Shown here: piece by piece, positions 53,202-62,088 of the stretch | Layout of the letters: each line of letters starts with the position of its first letter | Numbering within the stretch: the stretch's first letter is position 1 | DNA from: Sphingobacterium cellulitidis | Lineage (GTDB): Bacteria > Bacteroidota > Bacteroidia > Sphingobacteriales > Sphingobacteriaceae | Reading direction: 5' to 3' | DNA length: 64,000 nt | Assembly: GCA_002245855.1 (NCBI GenBank) | Contig: NOUX01000008.1 | Location: forward strand, 124,001-188,000 | Notes under the pieces: model-generated | Told to the model about the DNA's origin: nothing | The model's input: the letters and a program-made list of their open reading frames with translations, nothing else | The model's database searches: none | Made by a program: the position numbers and the translations under genes

Positions 53202-53495
53202 ATGAAGAATGTAAATCACAAAGGAATAACAGTTAGGAGCTCAAGTTATCCCGAAGACTGGAATCCAAGCTCAATTCAGAGCTATAATAATTTCATGGCG
53301 CATGTTGTACTTCAAAATTTAAAGAATGAAGGAGTAACAAAAGGTTTGGGAAAAATTGAAATAACTATTAGGGCCTGCAAGCCAATACCAATTGGTGAAA
53401 TTATCAGGAGACTATTAAATCAGACCGATGAATTCCAGATGAATAATGTCATAAACCAAGCAAATCAAATTATCAATCCAAATGAACATGATTAA
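53202..53495 (+). CDS. Uncharacterised small prophage protein
   Basis: A 97-residue protein; the sequence (SSYPEDWNPSSIQSYNNFMAHVVLQNL) has no recognised domain. It starts with ATG 40 bases after the ASCH gene. Confidence 0.5.
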   Translation: MKNVNHKGITVRSSSYPEDWNPSSIQSYNNFMAHVVLQNLKNEGVTKGLGKIEITIRACKPIPIGEIIRRLLNQTDEFQMNNVINQANQIINPNEHD

Positions 53496-53694
53496 AATAC
53501 TGAAACCCTTAAACACTATTCTTAAAAACTTAGCAATGAAGAAAGAGAAAAAGGTTAGAAAGGATTCCGAATATAAGCTCCTCTTGGACAAGCTAGTAAC
53601 AAATGGGATGGTTGAACTGAATGGTATAACCTACTATTCAATAGCTGATTTGACAATATCATTTTATGAAGGAAAGGAATGTGAAAATGAATAA
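53482..53694 (+). CDS. Uncharacterised small basic prophage protein
   Basis: A 70-residue Lys-rich protein (LAMKKEKKVRKDSEYKLLL). An internal ATG at 53536 is an alternative start that would avoid the 14-base overlap with the preceding gene. No domain recognised. Confidence 0.45.
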   Translation: MNMIKILKPLNTILKNLAMKKEKKVRKDSEYKLLLDKLVTNGMVELNGITYYSIADLTISFYEGKECENE

Positions 53695-53742
53695 ATCATA
53701 TAAAGATTAGAATTGCGGCTACCTAACAAAAAAAATAAAAAG

Positions 53743-53982
53743 ATGAAACCAACCACTAAATACTCACTAAGGGAAAAAGCTTTGGCCGTTGAAATGGTTG
53801 TGAGTGGATATACTATTCTGGAAACTTCACGCCTTTTTTCAGCTTCTAGTAATACAGTTTCAAAATGGGTATCAGAATATTTTGGGTACAGAGGTGATGA
53901 TCGAGAGATAATCACCCTTCCCTCTAAGATCAACGATATCATTGAATCTGGTGATATTATCGATTATCAACAAAATAAATGA
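53743..53982 (+). CDS. Small helix-turn-helix protein (transposase/terminase-small-like)
   Basis: About 79 residues; LREKALAVEMVVSGYTILETSRLFSASSNTVSKWVSEYFG is a homeodomain-like helix-turn-helix as seen in transposase N-terminal and small-terminase parts. The ATG at 53743 is used in place of an upstream TTG at 53713. It lies just before the cytosine methyltransferase gene. Confidence 0.55.
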   Translation: MKPTTKYSLREKALAVEMVVSGYTILETSRLFSASSNTVSKWVSEYFGYRGDDREIITLPSKINDIIESGDIIDYQQNK

Positions 53983-54004
53983 CAACACACAAGTTTAGAC
54001 ACAT

Positions 54005-55798
54005 ATGGTAAACGCATTCATATTACAACATAAACCATTCGTTCCTCAAATGGTAAAGAATCCAGAAGCAATTAGATACATCGTCGTGGATCTATTTTGT
54101 GGAGCAGGGGGAACTACAACAGGATTTGCAAAAGCAAAGGATAAGGACGGAAACCAAATTGCAATAATTGCAGCTTGTGTCAACCATGACCATAAAGCAA
54201 TCCGGAGCCATTGGGAAAACCATCCCGAAGTTTACCATTTTGAAGAAGATATCAGGATCATGGAACTTGCTCCATTGGTCGATATCGTCAATCTTTATAA
54301 AAGGCTATATACCAATGCCAAGGTTGTACTTTGGGCTTCACTGGAATGTACCAATTTCAGCAAAGCTAAAGGCGGTCAATCTAGGGATGCTGATTCCAGG
54401 ACTTTAGCGGATCACCTCGATAGATATGTCATTGCTTTAAGTCCGGATTATGTCCAAATCGAGAACGTAGTCGAGTTCATGTCATGGGGGCCACTAAATG
54501 AAAATGGAAAACCAATGAGCATGAAATCCGGAATTGATTGGATGAGGTGGAGAGAACATATTAAATCTTTTGGATATCGGGATGATTGGCGAGAATTGAA
54601 TTCAGCGGATTTTGGTGCCTATACCTCAAGGAATAGATTGTTCGGTTGTTTTGCAAAAGATGGTCTTCCAATCGTATGGCCAGAACCTACGCACTCAAAA
54701 ACAGGATCCAATAAAACCACCCTTTTTCGCAATGATTTAATAAAATGGAATGCCGTAAAGGACCTTTTGGATTTTGAAGATGAAGGGGAAAGTATTTTCA
54801 ATAGGAAAAAGCCTTTGGTTGAAAATTCACTTAAACGTATTTATGCAGGATTGATAAAAGAAGTAGCTGGAGGTAAGGATAATTTTATCTTGAAATATAA
54901 TTCAATGAACAGACAGGGTAAGGTTGTTGCACCTTCAACTGATGATCCTCTTCCTACCATCGCCTGTCAAAACAGATTGGGTTTAGTTCAAACATCCTTT
55001 ATTACCAAATACTTTTCAGGTAGGCCAATGAATAAAATTGCCTCTGTGGACAATCCATTAGCTACAATAACGACAGCTGCTAATCAAGCCTTAGTTAATG
55101 TTACTCCTTTTGTTTTGACTTCATCTTTCAAAGGTATTTCTAAATCAGTTTTTGAACCAGTACCCACAATCTTAGCAAGTAGAAAACATCATTATTTAGT
55201 GAATCCATGTTTCCTGACTAAATATTACGGAAACGACAAAGGATGTGAATCAATCAATGATCCGCTTGATACAATTCCCACTAAGGATAGATTTTCATTA
55301 GTTCAGGCCCATTGGCTAGATAAGCAATATTCTGGAGAACATAACCATCAATCTATTGACAAGCCAGCAGGAACTATTTTAACGTCCGACAAACATGCTT
55401 TAATGACAGTGAAAGGGTTTATCAACAATCCTTCACATGGAGGCCATACGATGCATGTTGAACAACCATGCGCAACGATTATAGCACGTCAAGACAAGGC
55501 CCCTCTTTATTTCATCCAATATACTATGGATGAAAATGTAAGAATTGAAATCTATGAAGAAGATTCAGAAACAATTATCAAGATCAAAGACTTCATGGCA
55601 TTGTATGGATTATCCGATATCCGTATGAGAATGCTCAAAGTTTCAGAGTTGAAGTTAATCCAGGGATTTCCTGCGGAATATAAGCTTTACGGAAATCAAT
55701 CGGATCAAAAGAAATTTATTGGTAATAGTGTAGTTCCTCATGTTGTTCAAGCTTGGGCTGAATGTCAAGGTGAGGAGTTATTAAAAATGGTTGCATAA
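54005..55798 (+). CDS. Phage cytosine-C5 DNA methyltransferase with internal repeats
   Basis: This 597-residue protein has motif I DLFCGAGGTTTGF, a motif-IV-like segment LECTNFSKAKGG (Glu-Cys-Thr instead of Pro-Cys-Gln), motif VI IENVVEF, RNRLF as motif VIII and a final GNSVVPHVVQAW (motif X). Between motifs VIII and IX (about residues 313-510) lie six degenerate repeats of about 34 residues with D/E-x-P-x-x-T-I and L-V. This repeat region probably reads the DNA target. It would protect phage DNA or act as an orphan methyltransferase; no restriction gene is adjacent. Confidence 0.85.
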   Translation: MVNAFILQHKPFVPQMVKNPEAIRYIVVDLFCGAGGTTTGFAKAKDKDGNQIAIIAACVNHDHKAIRSHWENHPEVYHFEEDIRIMELAPLVDIVNLYKRLYTNAKVVLWASLECTNFSKAKGGQSRDADSRTLADHLDRYVIALSPDYVQIENVVEFMSWGPLNENGKPMSMKSGIDWMRWREHIKSFGYRDDWRELNSADFGAYTSRNRLFGCFAKDGLPIVWPEPTHSKTGSNKTTLFRNDLIKWNAVKDLLDFEDEGESIFNRKKPLVENSLKRIYAGLIKEVAGGKDNFILKYNSMNRQGKVVAPSTDDPLPTIACQNRLGLVQTSFITKYFSGRPMNKIASVDNPLATITTAANQALVNVTPFVLTSSFKGISKSVFEPVPTILASRKHHYLVNPCFLTKYYGNDKGCESINDPLDTIPTKDRFSLVQAHWLDKQYSGEHNHQSIDKPAGTILTSDKHALMTVKGFINNPSHGGHTMHVEQPCATIIARQDKAPLYFIQYTMDENVRIEIYEEDSETIIKIKDFMALYGLSDIRMRMLKVSELKLIQGFPAEYKLYGNQSDQKKFIGNSVVPHVVQAWAECQGEELLKMVA

Positions 55799-55829
55799 TA
55801 CGAGCCGACAATAAAGTAATCGGCTCGTA
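55799..55829. terminator. Hairpin at the end of the early operon
   Basis: TACGAGCCGA / TCGGCTCGTA with an 11-base loop directly after the methyltransferase stop. There is no clear T-run, so it may be a weak or factor-aided terminator. Confidence 0.6.
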
Positions 55830-55933
55830 AAGCGTACACTAAAATAATATTTTACATTTAAAATTCAAATCAAATATCACGTTTTTGAAAAAAAATTATT
55901 AAAATTTTTTAATTTCCGAATTGTTAAATTAAA

Positions 55934-56494
55934 TCAATTATTCGTCCCCCTTGTAATAACTAAATTATTAGAAAATTTATAATAAGAAAAGAAACCAAAA
56001 TATTTTAATGCAAGATGAGCATTTGCTGGACTTTTCAGTCTAATATGGACATTGTCCAATATATACTTATATAATCCCGCAATATTAGAAGGTGTAAAAA
56101 CTGTTGCTTTAGAAACAATAAATGATAAATCTAAAATATCTGCATTACCATCAATTACAAAAAAGACATCAATCCAATCATGATTATTTTTTAGGCTATT
56201 ATAATTTGGCAAGTTTTCTAAATAAGAGTAATAAGTTCTATAATCATATACTGTTACTGCACCCATCACACTCTCTATACTTATGTTATCAATAAAATCG
56301 GGATTTTTAGGATTTCCATTTGAAAATTTACCTGTTTTTATTACAAATATATCGGGGTTGTAATCCGAATTAGATACATAAAACGTTTTATTGTTAATAG
56401 TAAAACTACCCACAGCAATTTTATTTTGACCATTTGTATAAGTGAAACAAAAACATAAGGTTATTAAAAATAAGATTTTCTTCATAATTTTCAT
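55934..56494 (-). CDS. Secreted protein of unknown function (partner of the HEXXH lipoprotein)
   Basis: This 186-residue protein has a signal peptide (KKILFLITLCFCFTYTNG-QNK) and no recognised domain; it is rich in Asn, Tyr and Ser. Its first base overlaps the stop of the lipoprotein gene (TAATG), so both are translated together. It is in the phage accessory zone and is transcribed against the early genes. Confidence 0.55.
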   Translation of the reverse strand: MKIMKKILFLITLCFCFTYTNGQNKIAVGSFTINNKTFYVSNSDYNPDIFVIKTGKFSNGNPKNPDFIDNISIESVMGAVTVYDYRTYYSYLENLPNYNSLKNNHDWIDVFFVIDGNADILDLSFIVSKATVFTPSNIAGLYKYILDNVHIRLKSPANAHLALKYFGFFSYYKFSNNLVITRGTNN

Positions 56495-57945
56495 TAATTA
56501 CAATCAATACCACTATTAAATATTAATTTCAATGCCATAGGTTTTAAATCAGTGGCAATTTCTGATTTATTATAACTAAGAGTTGTATTATTTTTCCATA
56601 AACTTAATTGATTAAAATACAGCTGTTCGAATTCCCTTGATTGAAAATATTGTGGCTCGTCCTTTTTATTTGCTAAAACGGAAATAAAATCTCGGTATTT
56701 TTCTATGATTTCCACTGAATTATTAGATATATAATAATTTTTTCCTACAATATCTCTCCAGAAAATTGGATGTTGATAATACTTCGCTATGTCTTGAAAA
56801 ACCATTCTCTCAAATTCAACATTAATATAACCAGGAGAATATTCAACAACAGTTAATTGTGTTGTTGGGTCAGTATATGTGGTTTTCCCAAATTTAAAAG
56901 AATCATATGCGGCTAAATCTTGAAAAGCATGAAAAACTTCATGAGCAAGGTATTCTGCATGTTGAAAACTACCTTTAGTTCCTGTTACGAGCGTATCATT
57001 TTTATTGTAATTCAATTTATAGTCATCGTCAAGGTCTATTTTAAACTTTGCTGTGGAGGGGAATAATTCTAACATTTTTTTATAGATACAAGATTCTTCC
57101 ATCTCATTGAATCCAATATTAAGATCCTTTAAATCAATACTATCTAATAATGATGTATCAACAATTGCAGGTATTTTATTGTTTAGGTTCGAATTGTTAC
57201 CACTTCCCGTAGAACCGCCACCAGAGTTTTCTCCTCCGCCACCTGGTATTTCAGGCATATCAGGCAAATCAATAATATCACAAACAGTTTCCGTTCTAAA
57301 TCCACATATTGGGGCATCTGAGGAACCATTCAAGCCATCAACACAATGCCATCCTAATACAACAGTTTCACACACTTGAAATCGAATCAAAGCTTTATTT
57401 CCAACATTCCTACTTTTATTGGTTTTGTTACCGATAATAACCTTGGATTTTATTTTATCTTTATCTAGATTTCCGTCCTTAATATAGGTTATTCCAACAT
57501 TTCCAATAAAGTAATCCTCAACAAGAATTTGTCCACTAAATTTAGAAATATTTTTATTACTATCTGGAATTAATGTATACATAACATAATTAATAGTATC
57601 ATTTAAATTCGATATTTCAAGCCAAACTTTCTTATTAAAAAATTGTGATCCATCCTTATTTCTTATTTGTTGTGGTAATTTTAAGACAACCGGAACAAAT
57701 GTTTTGTCATTTTTCTTCACAGCATTACTCCAATCAATTGTTCTTTCCATTGACTGTCTATAATTGTATGAAACTTTTATCCCATTTTTAAAAAATTCAG
57801 TTTGCTTTAAATAGAATTGTTTTTGTAGTTCAATTAATTCAGGGTCTAATCTTTCTTTTTCAAATATTTCATATTTATTACAGGAATTTAATAAAACAAT
57901 AAAAAACAAGAAAATTGACCCGTAAAAGAGTAGATTTTTTTTCAT
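56494..57945 (-). CDS. Prophage-encoded lipoprotein with HEXXH zinc-peptidase motif
   Basis: This 483-residue protein has a lipobox (FFIVLLNSC-NKY) and a Cys-containing central part (VCETVVLGWHCVDG, ICGFRTETVC), then a Gly-rich linker (about 234-251). The C-terminal part has HEVFHAF (His335, Glu336, His339) followed by several acidic residues, a zinc-protease motif, with the third ligand probably in NVEFERM. Its target is unknown. It may be a lysogenic-conversion or superinfection gene. It is translationally coupled to the secreted-protein gene. Confidence 0.65.
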   Translation of the reverse strand: MKKNLLFYGSIFLFFIVLLNSCNKYEIFEKERLDPELIELQKQFYLKQTEFFKNGIKVSYNYRQSMERTIDWSNAVKKNDKTFVPVVLKLPQQIRNKDGSQFFNKKVWLEISNLNDTINYVMYTLIPDSNKNISKFSGQILVEDYFIGNVGITYIKDGNLDKDKIKSKVIIGNKTNKSRNVGNKALIRFQVCETVVLGWHCVDGLNGSSDAPICGFRTETVCDIIDLPDMPEIPGGGGENSGGGSTGSGNNSNLNNKIPAIVDTSLLDSIDLKDLNIGFNEMEESCIYKKMLELFPSTAKFKIDLDDDYKLNYNKNDTLVTGTKGSFQHAEYLAHEVFHAFQDLAAYDSFKFGKTTYTDPTTQLTVVEYSPGYINVEFERMVFQDIAKYYQHPIFWRDIVGKNYYISNNSVEIIEKYRDFISVLANKKDEPQYFQSREFEQLYFNQLSLWKNNTTLSYNKSEIATDLKPMALKLIFNSGIDCN

Positions 57946-58025
57946 AACTAGTTGTAATAATTGGCATTTATTAACTGTAGCCTAAGTTAAGTAATAATCT
58001 TCAATAAATATAATATATATACAAA

Positions 58026-58349
58026 TTAAATTTTCTTTCTTTTAAACTCACCCACATACCCTTCCAGTTTTGCTAATATGTCCTGGTTTCTCTTATTTGC
58101 TATATCCAACCATTTAGCACAGAGTCTTACCGCGTACATAGGATTGACTATCTTGAATTCCTTAAAGTTGTTGAACTTTCCTTCTGAATGCACTACAGTA
58201 TGCCAGTTTTCTTCAAATTCTTCTGGAGTAAAGAATAGTTGACGTTTCTCATAATAGATCCAACACCCGTTTACCCTTGCTGTTTTTACAAGGGATAAAA
58301 CATCACTAGGAGTTTCTTTATTTCTATTGATCCATTCTGGGGCTGACAT
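58026..58349 (-). CDS. Uncharacterised prophage protein
   Basis: This 107-residue protein (MSAPEWINRNKETPSDVLSLVKT) has no recognised domain and is basic at the C-terminus. It is encoded leftward in the accessory zone. A short 16-base palindrome ACATCTTTTAAGATGT (58389-58404) lies upstream. Confidence 0.5.
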   Translation of the reverse strand: MSAPEWINRNKETPSDVLSLVKTARVNGCWIYYEKRQLFFTPEEFEENWHTVVHSEGKFNNFKEFKIVNPMYAVRLCAKWLDIANKRNQDILAKLEGYVGEFKRKKI

Positions 58350-58440
58350 GGCTCAAAATTACTAATATTTTTAGTAAAAACTAAAAAGACATCTTTTAAG
58401 ATGTAAGCTCAAAATCGAAATGTTCAACCACTAGAAGAGT

Positions 58441-58731
58441 TTATTTATTATTGCTTTGGATGAATTTTTCAATCAATGTATTTAGCTCTTCAATATCATT
58501 AATAGTAACAGTCGTCAATTTACGTTTATCCTCTATTGCGTGATTAAATTCTTTATAGATCGAATTGCCTAGCTTGATGATTCTATCATCAAATAAACTT
58601 TCTTCATTCCATGAATTTAGAATTTCATGCAAAAAACCAATTAGTTTGGAGAGATGGTCCCAATTAGGACTCTCTTCATCTATTTTTTCAAAGATATTCA
58701 GAAAGAAATAAGCATAACGATTGAATTCCAT
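58441..58731 (-). CDS. Uncharacterised prophage protein
   Basis: About 96 residues from the ATG at 58731; a longer frame from 58764 would overlap the upstream gene by 29 bases. The sequence is predicted helical (FNRYAYFFLNIFEKIDEESPNWDHLSKLIGFLHEILNSWNEE). No domain recognised. Confidence 0.5.
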   Translation of the reverse strand: MEFNRYAYFFLNIFEKIDEESPNWDHLSKLIGFLHEILNSWNEESLFDDRIIKLGNSIYKEFNHAIEDKRKLTTVTINDIEELNTLIEKFIQSNNK

Positions 58732-58735
58732 AATC

Positions 58736-58960
58736 TTATCTTTTACATATAATGAAATGGTCACTTCCGTCTTCTGTTATACTCATCACATTAAAATCTG
58801 TATAGGAACAGTAGTCATTTAGAACTTTTGTTAGATTCACATGATTACCTAGGAAGGGAACATCTATGGAGGTAAAATAAAAATTTCTTTCGGAATATCT
58901 CTCAGTGAAGAATTTGTTGAGTAGAAATATTTTCTCTAGTCTAGAAGTGTGTGGAGACAT
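58736..58960 (-). CDS. Uncharacterised small prophage protein
   Basis: A 74-residue protein (MSPHTSRLEKIFLLNKFFTERY) without recognised features; it precedes the gene ending at 58441 with a 4-base gap. Confidence 0.45.
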   Translation of the reverse strand: MSPHTSRLEKIFLLNKFFTERYSERNFYFTSIDVPFLGNHVNLTKVLNDYCSYTDFNVMSITEDGSDHFIICKR

Positions 58961-59064
58961 GACTTTTTTGATATAAAAATATCAAAAATCGTAATTATTG
59001 CAATTCAATAAATTAAATATGCGTAATTATTACCATGTATTGGTATAAATTCAAGTATTAATAC

Positions 59065-59265
59065 TCATTTATTTTTATTTGGTTTATTAAGAAGAATTTT
59101 CAAAATTTCCTTTCTTAAGACTGAATGTTTTTCCAATACTGCAATTACATACTTATTTGCTTTTTCTAGTGACCTATTATCCCGAATCCAAATTGCGTGA
59201 TTCAGAACAAAATTCTTTATGTCAATATTTGGACTATCTTTTAACTTATGTCTTGATATTTTCAT
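59065..59265 (-). CDS. Uncharacterised small basic prophage protein
   Basis: A 66-residue Lys-rich protein (MKISRHKLKDSPNIDIKNFVLNHAIWIRD) with no recognised domain. It is the rightmost leftward gene of the accessory zone. Confidence 0.45.
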   Translation of the reverse strand: MKISRHKLKDSPNIDIKNFVLNHAIWIRDNRSLEKANKYVIAVLEKHSVLRKEILKILLNKPNKNK

Positions 59266-59970
59266 AAACTATGAACCATTCTTAAATAATATTGTTGAAA
59301 ATTTATAAAAAAAGCCACTTTAAAAATAGTGGCTTTTCAAATCGATCTATCCCAAATTGATCGATTTTATGATAATCAAATATTAATACTTTCCTAAAGT
59401 AAGCCACCCTTTTTAGGGTGGCTAAAATAACGCATTACTAAGTATACATTGTATAAACTATAAGGATAACAATAATTGTTATCGAATTGTTTTTTATACA
59501 GGTTTCTTATTACGAATCCCAAAGAACCACCAAGCTAGGAAATATTAAAACCTTTTCAATTCTAGATTGCTTATATAAATGCATTAATAGCTAGCATATT
59601 CCCCAATAACTGATTATTATTGGGAGGGTTTAAATTCCCCGTTTCGTCATGGTCTCGGGGATTTTTTATATATTTGGGAATCATGTCTTAGCATGTAAAA
59701 ATCAGTTTAGTTGCCCCAATTGTTTTTCAGCATTCGATTGGGGTTATTTATGGCTTCTTGTTAAATCCAAAGAACCACCATGTAAGGATAATATAAATGC
59801 TTTTATGATGTGGCATTTTGCGGTTTATTTAAAAATTTGGTTCAATTATATTTGGTTCAATAATAAAATACCCTCAGTTTCATTGTTAAATTTATAATTG
59901 AATTGTAAAACAAAAATATTTATTTAATTTAGTCATATCGAAAACTAATCAATTATTACAAAATCTAAAT
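59266..59970. other. Hairpin-rich gap with degenerate copies of the spanin tail
   Basis: This 705-base gap holds a series of hairpins: 59310-59337 (AAAAGCCACT), 59339-59367 (AAATCGATC), 59402-59423 (AGCCACCCT), 59601-59624 (CCCAATAA), 59635-59667 (TTCCCCG with a T-run) and 59714-59743 (CCCCAAT). On the minus strand two short segments, near 59500-59541 and 59750-59790, repeat the 3' end of the spanin gene (WWFFG with KK) and each is followed by a hairpin. No intact gene is supported; an 82-codon open frame at 59649-59897 is considered spurious. Confidence 0.55.
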
Positions 59971-60897
59971 ATGAATGTTGCTGAAATCCTTCGCCGTGTT
60001 GAGATTGTTAGACCGGAAATGAATTATTGGTTTGTTAGAACTAATGATGGAACTCTATTCGACGAATTCTATGAAAACAAATTCATTGCTATTGGATGGG
60101 ACTATTTAACTTTGACTGAAATCAACACATTACCAGAAGAAGTAATTAGAAAGCGGATAGCTGAGAATGAGAATTTGGATCCTACAACCTTTAAAGGTAA
60201 AGGGGCTATAACTTCCATACTCAATAAACTTAAAACCTTTGTATCTTTAAAAAAGGGCGATGTAATTGTCATGCCTAGCAAAAATTCAGACAGGTTAGCT
60301 TTTGGTAGAATTTCTGAAGATACCCCTTATACAGCGGATGCAAAAAGTTTCACCAAGAGATTCAATGTAGCTTGGTATGATATAAAGAATATAAATGATC
60401 TTAATGCAATTTTTTATCAAGTCAAATCTAATCAACATACTATTAGTTCAATTGATCGGTTTGCACCTTATATTGACCGAGTAATAGGTAATTTGTTTGA
60501 GAAAAACAATATGACCCATTATGTGTTAAAAATTGAGAAAGAGGATGATATAAGTTTTGATGATCTTAATAATCTAATGACTAATATTAAGATTCTAATA
60601 AAGAGAATAAATACTCACTTTCATTTTGATGAAAACACAGATGAATTCTTTGTAAAAGTAAATTTACAGTCAAAAGGTTCATTGGAATTAATAAAGTCTG
60701 GGAAAAGCTTAGCAATTTTGGCATTCCTATTGTTCTCTTCCTCATGTGGCAATTTAGATAGAGAGGTGGATAGGGACATCTCATCTTTTGTAAAAGAAAA
60801 TAGAATAATCATAGAACAAACAACTAATACTATCGATACTCTGAAAGGGAATACAGAAGAACTCATAAAACCTTTTAAAAATAAAAATGGAAAATAG
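59971..60897 (+). CDS. Prophage accessory protein with PUA/Mrr-N-like domain and membrane segment
   Basis: This 308-residue protein starts with a domain (about 15-165) resembling Mrr-N/EVE-type PUA-like modules of defence proteins: NYWFVRTNDGTLFDEFYENKFIAIGWDYL and LKKGDVIVMPSKNSDRLAFGRI. The C-terminal third has VKVNLQSKGSLELI followed by one hydrophobic segment (LAILAFLLFSS). A nucleic-acid or nucleotide sensor anchored to a membrane would fit such an arrangement. It is on the strand opposite the lysis genes and overlaps the next gene by 11 bases. Confidence 0.65.
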   Translation: MNVAEILRRVEIVRPEMNYWFVRTNDGTLFDEFYENKFIAIGWDYLTLTEINTLPEEVIRKRIAENENLDPTTFKGKGAITSILNKLKTFVSLKKGDVIVMPSKNSDRLAFGRISEDTPYTADAKSFTKRFNVAWYDIKNINDLNAIFYQVKSNQHTISSIDRFAPYIDRVIGNLFEKNNMTHYVLKIEKEDDISFDDLNNLMTNIKILIKRINTHFHFDENTDEFFVKVNLQSKGSLELIKSGKSLAILAFLLFSSSCGNLDREVDRDISSFVKENRIIIEQTTNTIDTLKGNTEELIKPFKNKNGK

Positions 60898-61384
60898 CTT
60901 TATAGGCGGATCTGAGAATTTATACAAATATCTAGTTACAATAGGCCTTCTACTTATTGTAGGTTCTGTTTATTATCCTTTAAAAGAAAAACAAAGCTTA
61001 GAACTATTAAAAATCGAGTTGCAAGCAGAAGTTAAGCAGCTTTCGGTAAAAGTCAAAAGCAATGCAAAAGCTGTGGAAGAATTGAAAAATAAAGGTATGG
61101 GGAATTTAGATTCTGTGGCTTTATTAAAAACTTCAGAGTTAAATGAACAAAACCAAATAAAGCAGTTAGAAACAGAAAGAAAACTTTCCGAAATAAGCAA
61201 TCGATCGTGGTATATAAAGCTTTATAATATTTTGTTTTGGTGTTTTTTCCCTATCGGTATTGTTTTGTGCACTTTTGGATTTATTAAATGGAACAAAGTA
61301 AAGAAATGTGACGACGAAATAAAAACCCTTGAGTTAAAGAAATTGAAAATTGAAGTTAATAACCTTAATAAAAATAAAGATTAG
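60887..61384 (+). CDS. Prophage membrane protein with periplasmic coiled coil
   Basis: This 165-residue protein has a helix near the N-terminus (YLVTIGLLLIVGSVYY), a coiled coil (about 35-100), a second membrane helix (LYNILFWCFFPIGIVLCTFGFI) and a charged tail. It overlaps the preceding gene by 11 bases, so both form a module. It is convergent with the spanin gene. It may be the effector partner of the preceding protein. Confidence 0.65.
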   Translation: MENSFIGGSENLYKYLVTIGLLLIVGSVYYPLKEKQSLELLKIELQAEVKQLSVKVKSNAKAVEELKNKGMGNLDSVALLKTSELNEQNQIKQLETERKLSEISNRSWYIKLYNILFWCFFPIGIVLCTFGFIKWNKVKKCDDEIKTLELKKLKIEVNNLNKNKD

Positions 61385-61405
61385 ATATAATTATATTAAT
61401 TTATT

Positions 61406-61927
61406 TTATTTTTTCCTAAACCCAAAGAACCACCAAGCTAGGATAATAATTAGAATTGCAGCACCGATGAACCAACCTAAGTTGTTGACAAAAACAGCCC
61501 ATTTGTCTGGCACTGATTCTTTGATAATATGATTTTCCTTCTGAACTTCCTTTCTGCCTTCATTTTCCATACTATCCTTCTTTTTGTTAAGGTTGGAGAT
61601 GATGTCCTTAACAATGTTCTTTGCTTCATGAGTATTCCTTTTGGCATCCTGAATTATGCTATCGGCCTGAAAGGTCATTGAACCATCTGGATTCAATTTT
61701 ATTTCAGTCCCTTTTGTGGGATAGACCTTTGTCTTTTCGTTAGTCTGAAGGTTTGATTTGACTTCAATCTTAGACCGGTTAACCTTATTTTTTTCGGTTT
61801 CAAGGGTAGACTTGGTCTCTTTTGAAACCTCAACAGATTTTAAAGTCTTGTCAATCCTTTTTGACTTCTTGAAAAGTCCGCATCCCGATAACAGGATACA
61901 GACTATGATTATGACCAGATTTTTCAT
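61406..61927 (-). CDS. Unimolecular spanin (u-spanin)
   Basis: This 173-residue protein has a lipobox (CILLSGC16-GLF), a long charged, predicted helical region and a C-terminal transmembrane helix (WFIGAAILIIILAWWFFGF) with a KK end. A lipid anchor at the outer membrane and a helix in the inner membrane are the defining features of u-spanins, which fuse both membranes in the last step of lysis. It is the last gene of the lysis cassette; its ATG overlaps the previous stop (ATGA). Confidence 0.75.
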   Translation of the reverse strand: MKNLVIIIVCILLSGCGLFKKSKRIDKTLKSVEVSKETKSTLETEKNKVNRSKIEVKSNLQTNEKTKVYPTKGTEIKLNPDGSMTFQADSIIQDAKRNTHEAKNIVKDIISNLNKKKDSMENEGRKEVQKENHIIKESVPDKWAVFVNNLGWFIGAAILIIILAWWFFGFRKK

Positions 61928-62088
61928 AGATCTTCTAATTTTTTGGTAATCTCTTCCAACTTTACGCTGATAGAATCCAAGGGTTGGACAATATCGTCGA
62001 TACTTTTGGCAAACTTATGTTCTTCAGTTTTCCTGTAAGGGGTTGTGGACACACTAAGTACCAGGACCACCATTAGTAACCATTTCAT
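61924..62088 (-). CDS. Tiny lysis-cassette membrane protein
   Basis: A 54-residue protein (MKWLLMVVLVLSVSTTPYRK, then charged helical residues ending KKLEDL). The start overlaps the upstream stop by ATGA and the stop overlaps the spanin start by ATGA. It has one N-terminal hydrophobic segment and may be a holin/antiholin or part of the spanin system. Confidence 0.6.
   Translation of the reverse strand: MKWLLMVVLVLSVSTTPYRKTEEHKFAKSIDDIVQPLDSISVKLEEITKKLEDL

Noticed and set aside
59649..59897. 82-codon open frame on the plus strand
   Set aside because: It starts in a terminator loop and spans a hairpin and the antisense of a spanin-tail remnant.
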